NCBI RefSeq assembly: GCF_018343665.1
Contig: NZ_JAGYPM010000010.1
Span: 1-64,000 of the forward strand
Source of the DNA: Cytobacillus citreus
GTDB lineage: Bacteria; Bacillota; Bacilli; Bacillales; Cytobacillaceae
DNA: 64,000 nt
Reading direction: 5' to 3'
Below the pieces are notes generated by a model. It was given only the letters and a program-made list of their open reading frames with translations. It was not told the origin of the DNA and searched no databases. The position numbers and the translations under genes are program-made. Positions within the stretch are counted from its first letter, which is position 1. Each line of letters opens with the position of its first letter. This document shows positions 37,814 through 47,856 of the stretch, piece by piece.

Positions 37814-38458
37814 ATGAATAAGTATTGGACTAAGCTAATGCTGACAATGTCTGTGGCGATGTTGCTGAATGGATGTGCCAGTGGAGAAAATTCAGATGGT
37901 GAGAAAACGACAAATACGGAAAATAATGCTGTTACGAGCGAGAGCCCCGAGGAACAGAAGGAACCTCAAGCTAAAGCAGAACTTAAAGATGTGGAGAATA
38001 AAACTATTGGTACTGTAAGCTTTTTTGAGCATGACGGTCATGTTCAAATTGCCGCCAATATTGAAGGACTAGAGCCGGGTCACCATGGTTTTCATGTCCA
38101 TGAAAAAGGTGTCTGTGAACCTGATGCAGAGGAAGGTCCTTTCACGACAGCAGGCGGACACTTTAATCCAGATGAGAAAATGCACTCCGAACATGCCGGG
38201 GACATGCCTTCCCTATATGTCAATGAGGATGGAAGAGCTGCTTATTCTGCAACGTTTGATCTTCTAACTATTGATCAACTGAAAGAGAAAGAACTGGCTG
38301 TCATCGTCCATTCAAATCCTGATAACTTCGGAAATATACCTGACCGTTATCAAACAGAGGGAAAAACTGGTCCTGATGAAACAACGATGAAAGCTGGGGA
38401 TGCAGGTGACAGACAAGCATGCGGAGTAATTGTGAGTACTGAGGAAAAAACGAAATAA
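37814..38458 (+). CDS. sodC: Cu/Zn superoxide dismutase lipoprotein
   Basis: 214 residues. The signal peptide ends in a lipobox (MLLNGC), so it is anchored outside the membrane. The SodC domain shows metal ligands HGFHVHEKG, TTAGGHFNPDEKMHSEHAGD and AVIVHSNPDN, and the conserved cysteines (GVCEPD, DRQACGVI). All four expected copper histidines appear to be present. A Glu/Gln/Thr-rich linker separates lipid anchor and domain. It would remove superoxide at the cell surface. Single gene. Confidence 0.93.
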   Translation: MNKYWTKLMLTMSVAMLLNGCASGENSDGEKTTNTENNAVTSESPEEQKEPQAKAELKDVENKTIGTVSFFEHDGHVQIAANIEGLEPGHHGFHVHEKGVCEPDAEEGPFTTAGGHFNPDEKMHSEHAGDMPSLYVNEDGRAAYSATFDLLTIDQLKEKELAVIVHSNPDNFGNIPDRYQTEGKTGPDETTMKAGDAGDRQACGVIVSTEEKTK

Positions 38459-38545
38459 TAAAGAATTTTAAAAGAAGCCCAACACTCAGTGATATGATCC
38501 CTTATAGTAGATAGAAATAGCAAACCTATGATTTACAATAATAGC

Positions 38546-38585
38546 AAAAACCACTTCCTATTAAATTTTAAGGAGTGGTTTTTTG
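38546..38585. terminator. Terminator between sodC and bioB
   Basis: AAAACCACTTCCT / AGGAGTGGTTTT stem with T on one side and A on the other, serving both convergent genes. Confidence 0.85.
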
Positions 38586-38614
38586 TGTTGTTAAAATTTG
38601 CTTATCAGGCCTTT

Positions 38615-39634
38615 TTAAATGACAGGCGTTTCAGGAACAGAAGAAAAAACCTCCTCCTGCTTTCCAACTAACTCAATCTCAAACCCTAAATCACTTAACA
38701 TCTTGTGGTCCCAGTTAGATTCCTGGCCCTCTGTTGTTAAATAGTTTCCTAGAAAGATGCTGTTTGCGGCATACAAACCCAAAGGCTGCAAGCTGCCTAG
38801 GTTAACCTCGCGTCCGCCTGAAATCCGTATTTCTTTTGTTGGGTTGATATAACGAAATAACGCTAACACTTTAAGACAATAACGGGGATTCAATTCATTG
38901 ACGCCTTCCAGCTTTGTCCCATCAATTGCGTGCAGAAAATTGACTGGGATGGAATCTGCATCTAATCGGCGGAGCTCACGGGCAGTGTCAATCACGTCTT
39001 CCTTTGTTTCCTTCATTCCAATGATTGCTCCAGAACATGGTGAAATGCCATGGTTCTTTACCATCTCAACTGTGTTCACCCTGTCTTCAAAGGTGTGTGA
39101 GGTTGTAATATACGAATGATGGCGCTCAGAAGTGTTTAAATTGTGGTTGTATCGGTCTACTCCAGCCGATTTCAATTGAGCTGCTTGTTCTTCTTTTAAA
39201 ATGCCCAAGCAGGCACACACTTTCAAGCCGTACTTTTCTTTTATTTCTTCTACTGCCTCACTTACTACATTTACGTCTTTTCTAGTAGGTCCTCTTCCAC
39301 TGGCAACAATACAATAGGTTCCTACTTTATTTTGAAACGCTATTTTAGCGCCTTCCAAAAGCTCTTCCTTTGTAATAAATGGATACTTTTCGATTTCTGC
39401 TGTGGATATGGATGATTGAGAACAGTATCCACAGTCTTCTGGACAATATCCGCTTTTGGCATTGATGATCATATTTAATTTAACTTTTTTTCCATAGTAA
39501 TGCCTGCGAATATGAAAAGCGCCGTTTAATAAAAGCAGCAGCTCATCATCTTCACAATTCAGGATGCTGTGTGCTTCTTGATCGCTAATGATTTTCCCCT
39601 TAATAACCTCTTGTGCTAACTGTAACCAATTCAT
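38615..39634 (-). CDS. bioB: Biotin synthase
   Basis: 339-residue radical SAM enzyme that inserts sulfur into dethiobiotin. The radical SAM cluster motif is CPEDCGYCSQS (CxxxCxxC), followed by YCIVASGRGPT, the [2Fe-2S] region with CACLGIL and SGAIIGMKETKEDV, and YNHNLNTSE. Length is normal. Third gene of the minus-strand bioD-bioA-bioB group, after a 114-nt gap from bioA. Confidence 0.97.
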   Translation of the reverse strand: MNWLQLAQEVIKGKIISDQEAHSILNCEDDELLLLLNGAFHIRRHYYGKKVKLNMIINAKSGYCPEDCGYCSQSSISTAEIEKYPFITKEELLEGAKIAFQNKVGTYCIVASGRGPTRKDVNVVSEAVEEIKEKYGLKVCACLGILKEEQAAQLKSAGVDRYNHNLNTSERHHSYITTSHTFEDRVNTVEMVKNHGISPCSGAIIGMKETKEDVIDTARELRRLDADSIPVNFLHAIDGTKLEGVNELNPRYCLKVLALFRYINPTKEIRISGGREVNLGSLQPLGLYAANSIFLGNYLTTEGQESNWDHKMLSDLGFEIELVGKQEEVFSSVPETPVI

Positions 39635-39748
39635 AATGTTCTCTCCCTTTGTATATTGATTTGATTATTTCTTCGAATGACGCGAAATGTTTTATATAAT
39701 CTCATGTGATTAGCCAAAATATATTCAATGAAATTGTTGAATTCTTAT

Positions 39749-41137
39749 TCATACCTCTTGCATCACAGAATCAGCCTGACTATTTTTGAAAAATTGCTGG
39801 ATTGCTTCATTTGTAATATGAATCATCCTCTTAATCTCCTCCTTTGAAATCACGTATGGCGGCATAAAATAAAGGACATTTCCTAATGGCCTCAAGAGCA
39901 GGCCTTTCTCCAGTGCGATTCGATATATTTTATATCCAATTCGCTCTCCGCTAGGAAAGGGTTCCTTTGTAGCTTTGTCCTTGACTAATTCAATAGCACC
40001 TACCAAACCGGTTTGTCTATATTCACCAATATACGGCTGGTGATTGAATACCTTTGAAGCTAGCTCCTGCATGTATGCTCCTTTTTTTTGGATTTCCTCT
40101 ATATAGGGTTCATCTTCAAAAATTCGCAGCACCTCAAGCGCTACTCTGCATGCTAGCGGATTACCTGTGTAACTGTGGGAATGAAAAAATGCTTTCATCG
40201 TTTCATACTCATCATAAAAAGCATTGTAGACATCATCGGTCGTCATGACAGCCGACAATGGTAAATAGCCGCCCGTCAGCCCTTTGGAAAGACACATGAA
40301 ATCAGGTGTAATGCCAGCTTGCTCACAGGCAAACATTGTCCCCGTCCGGCCAAATCCTACTGCAACTTCATCCGCAATAAGGTGAATATCATATTGCAAA
40401 CACAGCTGCTTCAATTTGTTCAGGTAACCTGGTGGATACATTTTCATCCCAGCAGCTGCTTGTATTAAAGGTTCAACAATAACAGCTGCTAGTTCTTCAT
40501 GATGCTGGATTAATTTTTCCTCAATAAAGGAAATGCAGGGTGTACTGCAGCTGCTCGGCTCCTCATTAAAAGGACACCTAAAGCAATCAGGTCCCTGAGC
40601 TCTTACTGTATTTAGCAATAGTGGCTGAAAAATCTCATTGTATAGTCCCACCCCTCCAAGAGAAAGAGCGCCAAGAGTTTCACCGTGATAGGCATCTGTC
40701 AACGCAAGAAACCGCTTTTTATTCGGTTTATTGTTTTGTATATGGTATTGGAAGCTCATTTTTAAGGCAATTTCGATTGCAGACGATCCGTTATCTGCGA
40801 AGAATACTTTTGTTAAGCCCTCGGGAGTGATCTCAGCTAATTTTTCAGCTAAAAGAACCGCTGGCTTGTGAGTGAAGTTTGCGAATATTACATGCTCCAA
40901 TTGAGAAGCCTGATTGGCCAGGGCCGTGTTTATCCGTTCATTCGCATGTCCGAATAAGTTCACCCACCAGGAAGAAACAGCATCTATATACTCCTTACCA
41001 TTTTCATCATATAAATAAATACCTTTCCCGCTTTTAATCACGATGGGCGGAAACTCTTCATAGTCCTTCATCTGGGAACATGGATGCCAAACATGGTTTA
41101 AATCACTTCTTTGCAGGTCTGACAGCACAGGATTCAT
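39749..41137 (-). CDS. bioA: Adenosylmethionine-8-amino-7-oxononanoate aminotransferase
   Basis: 462-residue class III PLP aminotransferase that converts KAPA to [24 protein letters not shown] at the start, [43 protein letters not shown] and the PLP lysine in [15 protein letters not shown] are standard for BioA. The start overlaps the bioD stop by 4 nt. Confidence 0.97.
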   Translation of the reverse strand: MNPVLSDLQRSDLNHVWHPCSQMKDYEEFPPIVIKSGKGIYLYDENGKEYIDAVSSWWVNLFGHANERINTALANQASQLEHVIFANFTHKPAVLLAEKLAEITPEGLTKVFFADNGSSAIEIALKMSFQYHIQNNKPNKKRFLALTDAYHGETLGALSLGGVGLYNEIFQPLLLNTVRAQGPDCFRCPFNEEPSSCSTPCISFIEEKLIQHHEELAAVIVEPLIQAAAGMKMYPPGYLNKLKQLCLQYDIHLIADEVAVGFGRTGTMFACEQAGITPDFMCLSKGLTGGYLPLSAVMTTDDVYNAFYDEYETMKAFFHSHSYTGNPLACRVALEVLRIFEDEPYIEEIQKKGAYMQELASKVFNHQPYIGEYRQTGLVGAIELVKDKATKEPFPSGERIGYKIYRIALEKGLLLRPLGNVLYFMPPYVISKEEIKRMIHITNEAIQQFFKNSQADSVMQEV

Positions 41138-41826
41138 ATACTCAGCAACCTTTCAAAAAATTCTTCCGCATTCTCTAGACGAAGCTGTTTCAAATCTGAT
41201 AGATTTTGTAATTTGGGTATCACTAGGGAAGGCAATCCCGTTATTTGAAGGATAGTTGCAATATTATCAGCCTCTAGATCCGTACCCTCAAATGCATTGA
41301 ATACAATCCCTGCGACGGGAATTTCTTTTGCTTTTAACGCTTCAATTGATAATAAGGTATGGTTGATCGTCCCCAATGTAGTACGAGTCACCAGTACGAG
41401 AGGCAATTGAGATTCCTTAATGAGATGGTGGAAATGGTAGTTTCGCTTCTCATCTAACGGGACGTACAAACCACCTGCACCTTCACAAATCACATAATCG
41501 TATTTTGACTTTAAAAGCTTTAGATGCTGCAGGATAATCTCCTCATCAATGACTGAGCCTTCTAATCTTGCTGCATAGTGCGGGGAAGCAGGCTCCTTAA
41601 ATGAAAAACTATTAATAAGTTCCTTTGCCAATTCCATCTCACTGAAGGATTGATAGAATTGAGTATCACGATAATACGAATTTGATCCTTCATCAATAAT
41701 CCCCGTTTGAACAGGTTTGTAGGGCATCACCTCTCCTTTCGCTTGAAAATAATGCATAAAATATGTAGTGACAACCGTTTTTCCGACATCGGTGTCTGTT
41801 CCAGCTACCCAAAAATACCGTGCCAT
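41134..41826 (-). CDS. bioD: Dethiobiotin synthetase
   Basis: 230-residue ATP-dependent carboxylase that closes the ureido ring of dethiobiotin. The P-loop is [17 protein letters not shown], and [17 protein letters not shown] and [15 protein letters not shown] follow. First gene of the minus-strand biotin group, 18 nt from a BirA operator. Confidence 0.96.
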   Translation of the reverse strand: MARYFWVAGTDTDVGKTVVTTYFMHYFQAKGEVMPYKPVQTGIIDEGSNSYYRDTQFYQSFSEMELAKELINSFSFKEPASPHYAARLEGSVIDEEIILQHLKLLKSKYDYVICEGAGGLYVPLDEKRNYHFHHLIKESQLPLVLVTRTTLGTINHTLLSIEALKAKEIPVAGIVFNAFEGTDLEADNIATILQITGLPSLVIPKLQNLSDLKQLRLENAEEFFERLLSI

Positions 41827-41843
41827 TTAAGCCCCCCTTAATC

Positions 41844-41880
41844 AATATGTTAACTGTCTCAATTAATAGGTTAACATATT
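41844..41880. promoter_or_regulatory. BirA operator of bioDAB
   Basis: GTTAAC at 41849-41854 and 41870-41875 with a 15-nt spacer inside a longer near-palindrome AATATGTTAAC...GGTTAACATATT. This is the Firmicute BirA operator, bound by biotinoyl-AMP-loaded BirA. Confidence 0.9.
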
Positions 41881-42143
41881 GACGGTGGTTTTGTTAATAC
41901 TTTTAAATGAATTTTCGAATTTATCTGTCTATATATCGGGATATCTCGTTGTAACTCATAATTATTAGGTTGAAGAAAAGAATGCCCCGCATGTAAGCTG
42001 CGAAAATAAGAATTGATGAGAATTTGAGTGTATCTCGGAAAGTGCCAGTCCAGAACTGAAGCCAGCCCAAAGTGATGGTGACAAACCATACTTTTTCATA
42101 AAACGAAAGATTCTGTCATTTTCATCTACCTTCCAATCGAGAT

Positions 42144-42178
42144 TTGTGTTAACCTATTATCAATTAAAGTTAACATAA
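42144..42178. promoter_or_regulatory. BirA operator of the ECF-bioWF operon
   Basis: TTGTGTTAACC-N13-AGTTAACATAA with two GTTAAC cores exactly 15 nt apart, about 95 nt before the transporter gene. It places this operon under the same biotin control as bioDAB. The 41881-42143 stretch between the operators shows no gene. Confidence 0.9.
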
Positions 42179-42271
42179 ATTCGAGAGAATAGTAGGAAAC
42201 AAGGTGAATTTAGGGTTTTGTCTGGTTAATAATGTGTAAATATATAAAAAGTAAAATGGAGGAATATAATT

Positions 42272-42772
42272 ATGCGAAAGTTTTCTACATATGATCTTAC
42301 CCAGATTTCATTATTAGCTTGTCTTATTATCGTTACAGGAATGTTTAAAATTCCAACAGGTATTCCTGGTTCTGAATTTCAATTATCAGCACCCATTGCA
42401 GTTGCGATTGCAGCGGTCTTCGGATTTAAAAGATATTTTCTTGCGGGGATCATTGCGAGTTTAATACTATTTTTACTAGGAATACACTCGATCTTAAATG
42501 TTGAGATCTCATTAATTTTTCGATTGACTGTTGGTCTAATTATTGTTTTATTTGGGAGCTCGATTCCGGTACTTGTTGTGGCAGGACCAATTGGAACATT
42601 GGTTGCTAGATTTGGTTTGGCTTTTACGTTAGGGATTCCATTTCTACCGCTATTATTTTTGGCGATTCCAGGCATGGTGATCACGGCTATTTGTGTTTAT
42701 CCCATAACGAAAATGTTACATACAATTAATAGGAAAGTGGCAGGTAATGATCATGTTAAAAGCGTATTTTAG
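42272..42772 (+). CDS. ECF-type S component, biotin-regulated
   Basis: 166 residues, almost entirely hydrophobic with 5-6 helices. The N-terminal TYDLTQISLLACLIIVTGMF and the APIAVAIAAVFGFKRYFLAG segment look like substrate-capture subunits of energy-coupling-factor importers. It does not show the BioY features I would expect, so it may not carry biotin itself. It lies behind a BirA operator and its 3' end overlaps bioW by 26 nt, so pimelate or another precursor is a possible substrate; this is an inference. GGAGGAA precedes the ATG. Confidence 0.65.
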   Translation: MRKFSTYDLTQISLLACLIIVTGMFKIPTGIPGSEFQLSAPIAVAIAAVFGFKRYFLAGIIASLILFLLGIHSILNVEISLIFRLTVGLIIVLFGSSIPVLVVAGPIGTLVARFGLAFTLGIPFLPLLFLAIPGMVITAICVYPITKMLHTINRKVAGNDHVKSVF

Positions 42773-43484
42773 TATTCGAATGCGTGCGGCTGAAAGAAGT
42801 CCTGAACTAGGAGAAAAGCATATTTCTGGTGGTGAACGGATAGGAAGTAAATCTCAGATAGAGCCAATTGTGTCACAGTTATTGAATAAAGCAAGCAATC
42901 ATCCACGTGGAGATGCTGATTTTATTCAAATTACCGTTGAGAAAATAGCGTGTGATCGGATACTGTATATGCCACCGTTAGAAGTTACGACAGTTGAAAC
43001 GGCTTCAATTGAAGATGGGCGGAGTGAAGCTAGAAAGATACTAACCTCTGTAGGTGTTTCGAAACATGCGCTGGGTGTTGCTTTTCATCTACTTGGTAGT
43101 ATTCAAAATCTCCGAGGAGCAATCATTCTCAATAGTAAAACCGGCTTACGGCTTGACGATCGGGGGCTAAAAGGTATCCGTGTATCACGAATCGATTGGC
43201 AAGATGCTAATGAGAACCTTAATGAGCGTGTCCGTGAAGCGCTGGCTCTGGCGTCCAAAGTAGCAAATTCTCCGTTTACGATTGCAGAATTATGTTGGTC
43301 CGATGATCCAGATTACGTGACTGGATATGTAAGTAATCGTGACATTGGCTATGTCAGAATTACTCCGTTAAAAATGGAAGGATGTGAGAGCGGGGGGCGA
43401 ATCTTTTTTGTGTCAGATGAAGTTGAACTTGAATCTTATATAAACTATTTAGAAAGAGTACCAGTTCTGATTAGGAGGGATTAA
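42747..43484 (+). CDS. bioW: 6-carboxyhexanoate-CoA ligase (pimeloyl-CoA synthetase)
   Basis: 245 residues of BioW, which activates pimelate to pimeloyl-CoA. Family features are FSIRMRAAERSPELGEKHIS, GGERIGS, ARKILTSVGVSKHALGVAFH, RGLKGIRVSRIDW and YVTGYVSNRDIGYVRITPLK. It starts inside the end of the transporter gene (ATG at 42747 or 42753), so the two are translationally coupled. Presence of bioW means the cell uses free pimelate. Confidence 0.95.
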   Translation: MIMLKAYFSIRMRAAERSPELGEKHISGGERIGSKSQIEPIVSQLLNKASNHPRGDADFIQITVEKIACDRILYMPPLEVTTVETASIEDGRSEARKILTSVGVSKHALGVAFHLLGSIQNLRGAIILNSKTGLRLDDRGLKGIRVSRIDWQDANENLNERVREALALASKVANSPFTIAELCWSDDPDYVTGYVSNRDIGYVRITPLKMEGCESGGRIFFVSDEVELESYINYLERVPVLIRRD

Positions 43485-43487
43485 AAA

Positions 43488-44651
43488 ATGGATCATTGGT
43501 TTCATCAGGAATTACAGTTAATAGAAGAGAAAGGATTGAAAAGGAAGTTACGTGCGTTTTCAACTGGAAATGAGAGCGAGGTAATTATGGATGGTAAGAA
43601 ATTCTTGCTATTTTCATCTAATAACTATTTAGGCCTTGCAACAGATATTCGGTTGAGAAAGAAAGCAGCTGAAGGCATTAGTAAATACGGTACAGGGACT
43701 GGGGGTTCAAGATTAATAACCGGAAATTTCGTCATTCACGAACAGCTTGAATGCGAAATTGCGAATTTGAAAGAAACTGAAGCAGCAATTGTTTTCAGCA
43801 GTGGTTATTTAGCAAACATTGGCGTGATTTCGAGTGTAATGAAGAAAAGGGATATTATATTTTCTGATGCCTGGAATCATGCGAGTATCATAGATGGTTG
43901 TCGTCTTAGTCAAGCAAATACAATTGTTTATGAACATGCGGATATGGTGGATTTAGAGCGTAAATTGAGTCAATCAAGTGGGGATGGAAAGAAGTTAATT
44001 GTGACGGATGGCGTCTTTAGTATGGATGGTGATATTGCTCCACTTCCAGAAATAGTTGCGCTAGCAAAGAAATACAGTGCTTACATAATGGTTGATGATG
44101 CACATGCGACAGGTGTCTTAGGAAGTGATGGTCGTGGTACTGCTGATTATTTTGGTTTGAAAGATGAGATTGATTTTACAGTAGGCACGTTAAGTAAAGC
44201 GATTGGTGCAGAGGGTGGTTTTGTGGCGACGTCGTCAATTGGAAAGAACTATTTACTTAATAACGCCAGATCATTTATTTTCCAAACAGGTTTATCTCCA
44301 AGTGCGATTGAAGCAGCACGAGAAGGAATTTCAATTATACAGAATGAGCCCGAACGAAGGGATCAATTGCTGAAAAATGCTCAGTATTTACATTTGGAAT
44401 TGGAGAAATCTGGTTTTATAGTTTGGGGAGGGGACACACCAATTATCTCTCTTCTTATTGGTGATTCCCATGAAGCTATACAATTTTCTGAGAAACTTAT
44501 GGATGAAGGTATCTTTATTCCAGCGATTCGACCACCAACCGTGCCGAAAGGGTCAAGCCGGTTGCGGATCACAGTGATGGCTACACATACAATGGAGCAG
44601 CTCAATACGGTCATAAATAAAATTAAGAAAATAGAAATAGGTGTTGTATAA
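43488..44651 (+). CDS. bioF: 8-amino-7-oxononanoate synthase
   Basis: 387-residue PLP enzyme joining pimeloyl-CoA and alanine to KAPA. SSNNYLGLATDIRLRKKAAE, GTGTGGSRLITGNFVIHEQL, VDDAHATGVLGSDGRG and the PLP lysine in GTLSKAIGAEGG are clear. AGGAGGGA precedes the ATG, 3 nt after bioW. With bioW, bioA, bioD and bioB the path from pimelate to biotin is complete. Confidence 0.97.
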   Translation: MDHWFHQELQLIEEKGLKRKLRAFSTGNESEVIMDGKKFLLFSSNNYLGLATDIRLRKKAAEGISKYGTGTGGSRLITGNFVIHEQLECEIANLKETEAAIVFSSGYLANIGVISSVMKKRDIIFSDAWNHASIIDGCRLSQANTIVYEHADMVDLERKLSQSSGDGKKLIVTDGVFSMDGDIAPLPEIVALAKKYSAYIMVDDAHATGVLGSDGRGTADYFGLKDEIDFTVGTLSKAIGAEGGFVATSSIGKNYLLNNARSFIFQTGLSPSAIEAAREGISIIQNEPERRDQLLKNAQYLHLELEKSGFIVWGGDTPIISLLIGDSHEAIQFSEKLMDEGIFIPAIRPPTVPKGSSRLRITVMATHTMEQLNTVINKIKKIEIGVV

Positions 44652-44820
44652 AGTGTCTTAAAATCAAGTTTTAGCGGTTTTGTTAGATAAAGAAATATCA
44701 GCTGTTAAGATTTCAAAGAAAATTGGATTTGTTGAAATAAATGAATAAATTATCTGAAAATTTAGCAAAAGTATTAATTGCAATAGACAATCACAACGGT
44801 GACAGACGATCTGCTTGAAA

Positions 44821-44955
44821 TGCTAACATTTTGCTAACGCAATCTAATAAAAAGCGGTTAAATCACATAAAAGATGTTACAGACAGAATTTAGCAAAACA
44901 TTGATATACCGCACTTTTTGCACATATCGTTTAAGATATTACACACTGTATGACG
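44821..44955. other. Degenerate element end (att site 5)
   Basis: Arm-like TGCTAACATTTTGCTAAC at 44821-44838 and the same flank as att sites 2-4 (GATATACCGCACTTTTTGCA, GATATTACACACT), but the GGGCGGCATGATG core is lost to a small deletion. The rest of 44652-45144 holds no gene. Confidence 0.7.
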
Positions 44956-45144
44956 TTAAGAATGAGGTGTTAAATGCTTTTTAATAGAAGAAATTTCTTT
45001 CATAAGCTTTCTATTCGATTTTTATTGTTTTAACCCCATTGTTAATACATTCTAAATTTAGTGTATTTTTTAAATAAATCATATTATAATTGTTAAAAAA
45101 TAGAAAAATACATTTGGAAAATTATGATTTGAGGGGAGGGGTTA

Positions 45145-45717
45145 ATGATTCTCAGTATCTTTGGTTGGGTCTCAATAGTAATAATTTCTTATATCATTGT
45201 TTCTAAAAAAATTAATATTAAAGGAATCATTACATTATTAATTATTCTATTTTTACAAACTTATTTTGCTTTTATCTTTTTGTACAATAGATTGGAAAGT
45301 ATAAATAATATACTAGTATTTTTATTGATTGTAACTCTTTTTTTATTCATATTTTACTTGCTGATAAGGTACTTTAAAGTAACGGATAAATATCACGAAT
45401 ATTTTAAAAAAACACTCGTTTTCCTCTGTCTAATAGGACTGGTATACACAGAATTTTTTAATGGAAGTTCAACATTTCAATCCTGGGAAAATTACCAAGA
45501 ATATGAAGGGAGTATCAAAAAGTACCATTTTATAGTTCCTGTAAATATATCTAGTTTTGAATTTGTAGGTGAGCAGGTTTGCATGATAAGTTATCTGCCA
45601 TTCCACTCCAAAATAATAAAAGTAGAAAATAATAAAGTTTTTTATTACGAACCTAGGGGATTTGGTGAGGGTGGAGATTGGTGGGAATACGGCAAAAAAA
45701 AGGCGGAGCAAATATAG
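45145..45717 (+). CDS. Membrane protein of unknown function
   Basis: 190 residues. Four hydrophobic helices at about residues 2-18, 26-46, 54-75 and 89-106 are followed by a soluble C-terminal part of 80 residues (FQSWENYQEYEGSIKKYHFI ... YYEPRGFGEGGDWWEYGKKK). I do not recognise it. GGGGAGGGG precedes the ATG. It is AT-rich and stands alone between an element end and an integrase scar, so it is likely mobile cargo. Confidence 0.6.
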   Translation: MILSIFGWVSIVIISYIIVSKKINIKGIITLLIILFLQTYFAFIFLYNRLESINNILVFLLIVTLFLFIFYLLIRYFKVTDKYHEYFKKTLVFLCLIGLVYTEFFNGSSTFQSWENYQEYEGSIKKYHFIVPVNISSFEFVGEQVCMISYLPFHSKIIKVENNKVFYYEPRGFGEGGDWWEYGKKKAEQI

Positions 45718-45854
45718 TACTTCTAAGACTATAAGGAATAGCTTAAGGGAGAACCCTAGCCTTGAAGTAAGGGGATTTAGATGGGTTAGATAAATGCTCA
45801 TACATTTTTCTCTTAGTGAGTAAAAAATGCTGATTTTTCAAACTAAAAACTATT

Positions 45855-45915
45855 TATTAGAAAAGGTCTTTCATCAGTTAACCGAACTGGTAAGAGGCCT
45901 TTTTTCCATATATGA
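45855..45915 (-). pseudogene. Tyrosine recombinase 3' remnant 6
   Basis: AGAAAAGGTCTTTCATCAGT and AGAGGCCTTTTTTCCATATA repeat the pattern of remnants 3 and 4, with frame-breaking changes. The rest of 45916-46040 has no recognised feature. Confidence 0.5.
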
Positions 45916-46055
45916 TGCCATTTTATTTAAAAGTTCAAAGACCCTTATCTTCCGAGCATTTTTTTTAGGTAAATAATGGCACTGAATAGGAAGGAAGTTC
46001 AACAAATCCCTTGAGACTCTTAGGACTCAATTCATGAAATTTATTCATATCCCCA

Positions 46056-46077
46056 ATAGTATACTTTTGTATACTAT
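46056..46077. promoter_or_regulatory. Palindromic operator before the pirin gene
   Basis: ATAGTATAC-TTTT-GTATACTAT, a 9-4-9 perfect palindrome. A nearly identical site followed by the same downstream pattern (CACTTTnnnGnGCGTACTT) lies before the HxlR gene at 48222, so I infer the HxlR regulator binds both. Confidence 0.75.
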
Positions 46078-46157
46078 ACCACTTTGAAGTGCGTACTTAT
46101 AAAAAAGTGTATATAAATTTATAATGTTTTTGAACAGTGTAAAGGAGGGATTAATAA

Positions 46158-47000
46158 ATGAGCCTCGATAAGCTTCGGGATATACAGAAAATATGGACAG
46201 TACATGAACGTATATTTAGTCATATTCATCGTGCAGGAGCCATTCTTGAGCCAGGGAATTGGGAAGCTTATGATCCCTTTTTATTACTAATGGAAGATAA
46301 ATTTCAAAAAGGGGCATTTGATATTCATCCGCACCGTGGCATTGAAACATTAACATATGTAATTGATGGCCATATTAATCACTATGATAGTGCAACAGGA
46401 GCGGGTGGTACATTGCAAAAAGGGGATATGCAATTGATGACGGCAGGAAGAGGAGTTGTTCATAATGAATCTCCTGCAGAAGGAGAAACCGTACACACTC
46501 TCCAACTTTGGGTGAACCTGCCAAGTAAAGATAAAATGACTGCTCCACGTTATCAAAACATAAAAGCAAAAGATGTTCCCGTTCGTAAAGTAGAAGGCGC
46601 TACGATTCGAGTATACTCTGGCTCTTCCAGCGATGTTGTGTCTGACATATTGAATCATGTCCCATTTACTTTTGTAGAAATCCTTGCTGATCAAGGTGCT
46701 ACAGTAAGTCAAGATTTACCAGGTGATTATAAAGGATTTATTTATGTCTTAGAAGGCAGTGGCACTTTCGGTGAAAATAGAGTGGAAGCGATAAAAGGGC
46801 AAGCGATGTGGTTAGGATCAGCTGATGGTGCAAAAATGAGCCATATTCAAGTTACTGCAAATGAGAATTTGCGAATAATATTATTTGCTGGGCCTCCACT
46901 GAAGGAACCAATTGCAGCCCAGGGCCCATTTGTTATGAATACAATGGAAGAAATTAAACAAGCCTATGCAGATTATCGAAATGGTACTTTTATTTCGTAA
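46158..47000 (+). CDS. Pirin family protein
   Basis: 280-residue double-cupin protein. The metal-binding motif HPHRGIETLTYVIDG near residue 58 and QKGDMQLMTAGRGVVHNES near residue 100 are standard for pirins, which bind iron and in some cases act as quercetin dioxygenase. AAAGGAGGG precedes the ATG. It lies 128 nt before azoR and behind an operator shared with the HxlR gene, so it belongs to a quinone/electrophile response module. Confidence 0.93.
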   Translation: MSLDKLRDIQKIWTVHERIFSHIHRAGAILEPGNWEAYDPFLLLMEDKFQKGAFDIHPHRGIETLTYVIDGHINHYDSATGAGGTLQKGDMQLMTAGRGVVHNESPAEGETVHTLQLWVNLPSKDKMTAPRYQNIKAKDVPVRKVEGATIRVYSGSSSDVVSDILNHVPFTFVEILADQGATVSQDLPGDYKGFIYVLEGSGTFGENRVEAIKGQAMWLGSADGAKMSHIQVTANENLRIILFAGPPLKEPIAAQGPFVMNTMEEIKQAYADYRNGTFIS

Positions 47001-47128
47001 AGAATAAATCCCAAATCCTTTTTTACACCAATTAGTGAAAAAATGTATATTTTTTATATGCATTATAAAATATAGGTTATCTCGCATCTAAGAAAACACA
47101 AATTTATGAACTAGAGGAGAATTTAAAA

Positions 47129-47773
47129 ATGAATGTATTAGTAGTTAAAGCAAATAACCGCCCTGCAACTGAAGGGATTTCTAGCAGAATGTATGAAACT
47201 TTTATGGCTGAATTAGAAGGTAAAGACGTTAACGTAACAACTTACGATGTTTATGAAGAAGACACACCATACTTTGGACAAGAACTCTTCAACGCTTTCG
47301 GTAAAGTACAAAACGGCGGTGAATTAACAGACATTGAATCACGACTTTTAGCTGCAAAACAAAAAGCAATGGACGCACTCTCAGCTGCAGATGTAGTCGT
47401 ATTTGCATTCCCATTATGGAACTTAACAATCCCAGCTAAATTACAAACATTCATTGATTATGTATACGCTGCAGGATTCGCATTTAAATATACTCCTGAT
47501 GGAAAAATGGTTCAATTAATGACAGACAAAAAAGCAATTTTCTTAAACGCTCGTGGCGGTGTATACTCAACACCAGAAGCAGCTCCAATGGAAATGGCTG
47601 TTAACTATATGCGCAATGTATTTAGTGGTATATTCGGTATGCAAATTATCGATGAAGTAATTATTGAAGGTCACAATGCAATGCCTGATAAAGCACAAGA
47701 AATCATTGCTGCAGGTATGGAAGAAGTTAAAGCTTCTGCACAACGTGTATTGGAATTAGCTGTTAAAGCTTAA
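47129..47773 (+). CDS. azoR: FMN-dependent NADH azoreductase
   Basis: 214-residue flavodoxin-like azo/quinone reductase. N-terminal VLVVKANNRPATEGISSRMY, the FAFPLWNLTIPAKLQTFIDY segment (FMN-binding P-x-W-N) and FLNARGGVYSTPEAAPME are typical of AzoR/AzoR1-2 proteins. AGAGGAG precedes the ATG. It would reduce quinones and azo compounds with two electrons. Paired with pirin and a convergent HxlR regulator. Confidence 0.95.
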   Translation: MNVLVVKANNRPATEGISSRMYETFMAELEGKDVNVTTYDVYEEDTPYFGQELFNAFGKVQNGGELTDIESRLLAAKQKAMDALSAADVVVFAFPLWNLTIPAKLQTFIDYVYAAGFAFKYTPDGKMVQLMTDKKAIFLNARGGVYSTPEAAPMEMAVNYMRNVFSGIFGMQIIDEVIIEGHNAMPDKAQEIIAAGMEEVKASAQRVLELAVKA

Positions 47774-47797
47774 TTTAAGATAGTCATTTAAAAAAGT

Positions 47798-47838
47798 AAG
47801 GCAGTCTTCAAAAGTTGATTTTGTAGACTGCCTTTTTG
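47798..47838. terminator. Bidirectional terminator between azoR and the HxlR gene
   Basis: AAGGCAGTCT / AGACTGCCTT stem with T run to the right and A-rich sequence to the left. Confidence 0.85.
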
Positions 47839-47856
47839 TTACTTATATGAATCTAA

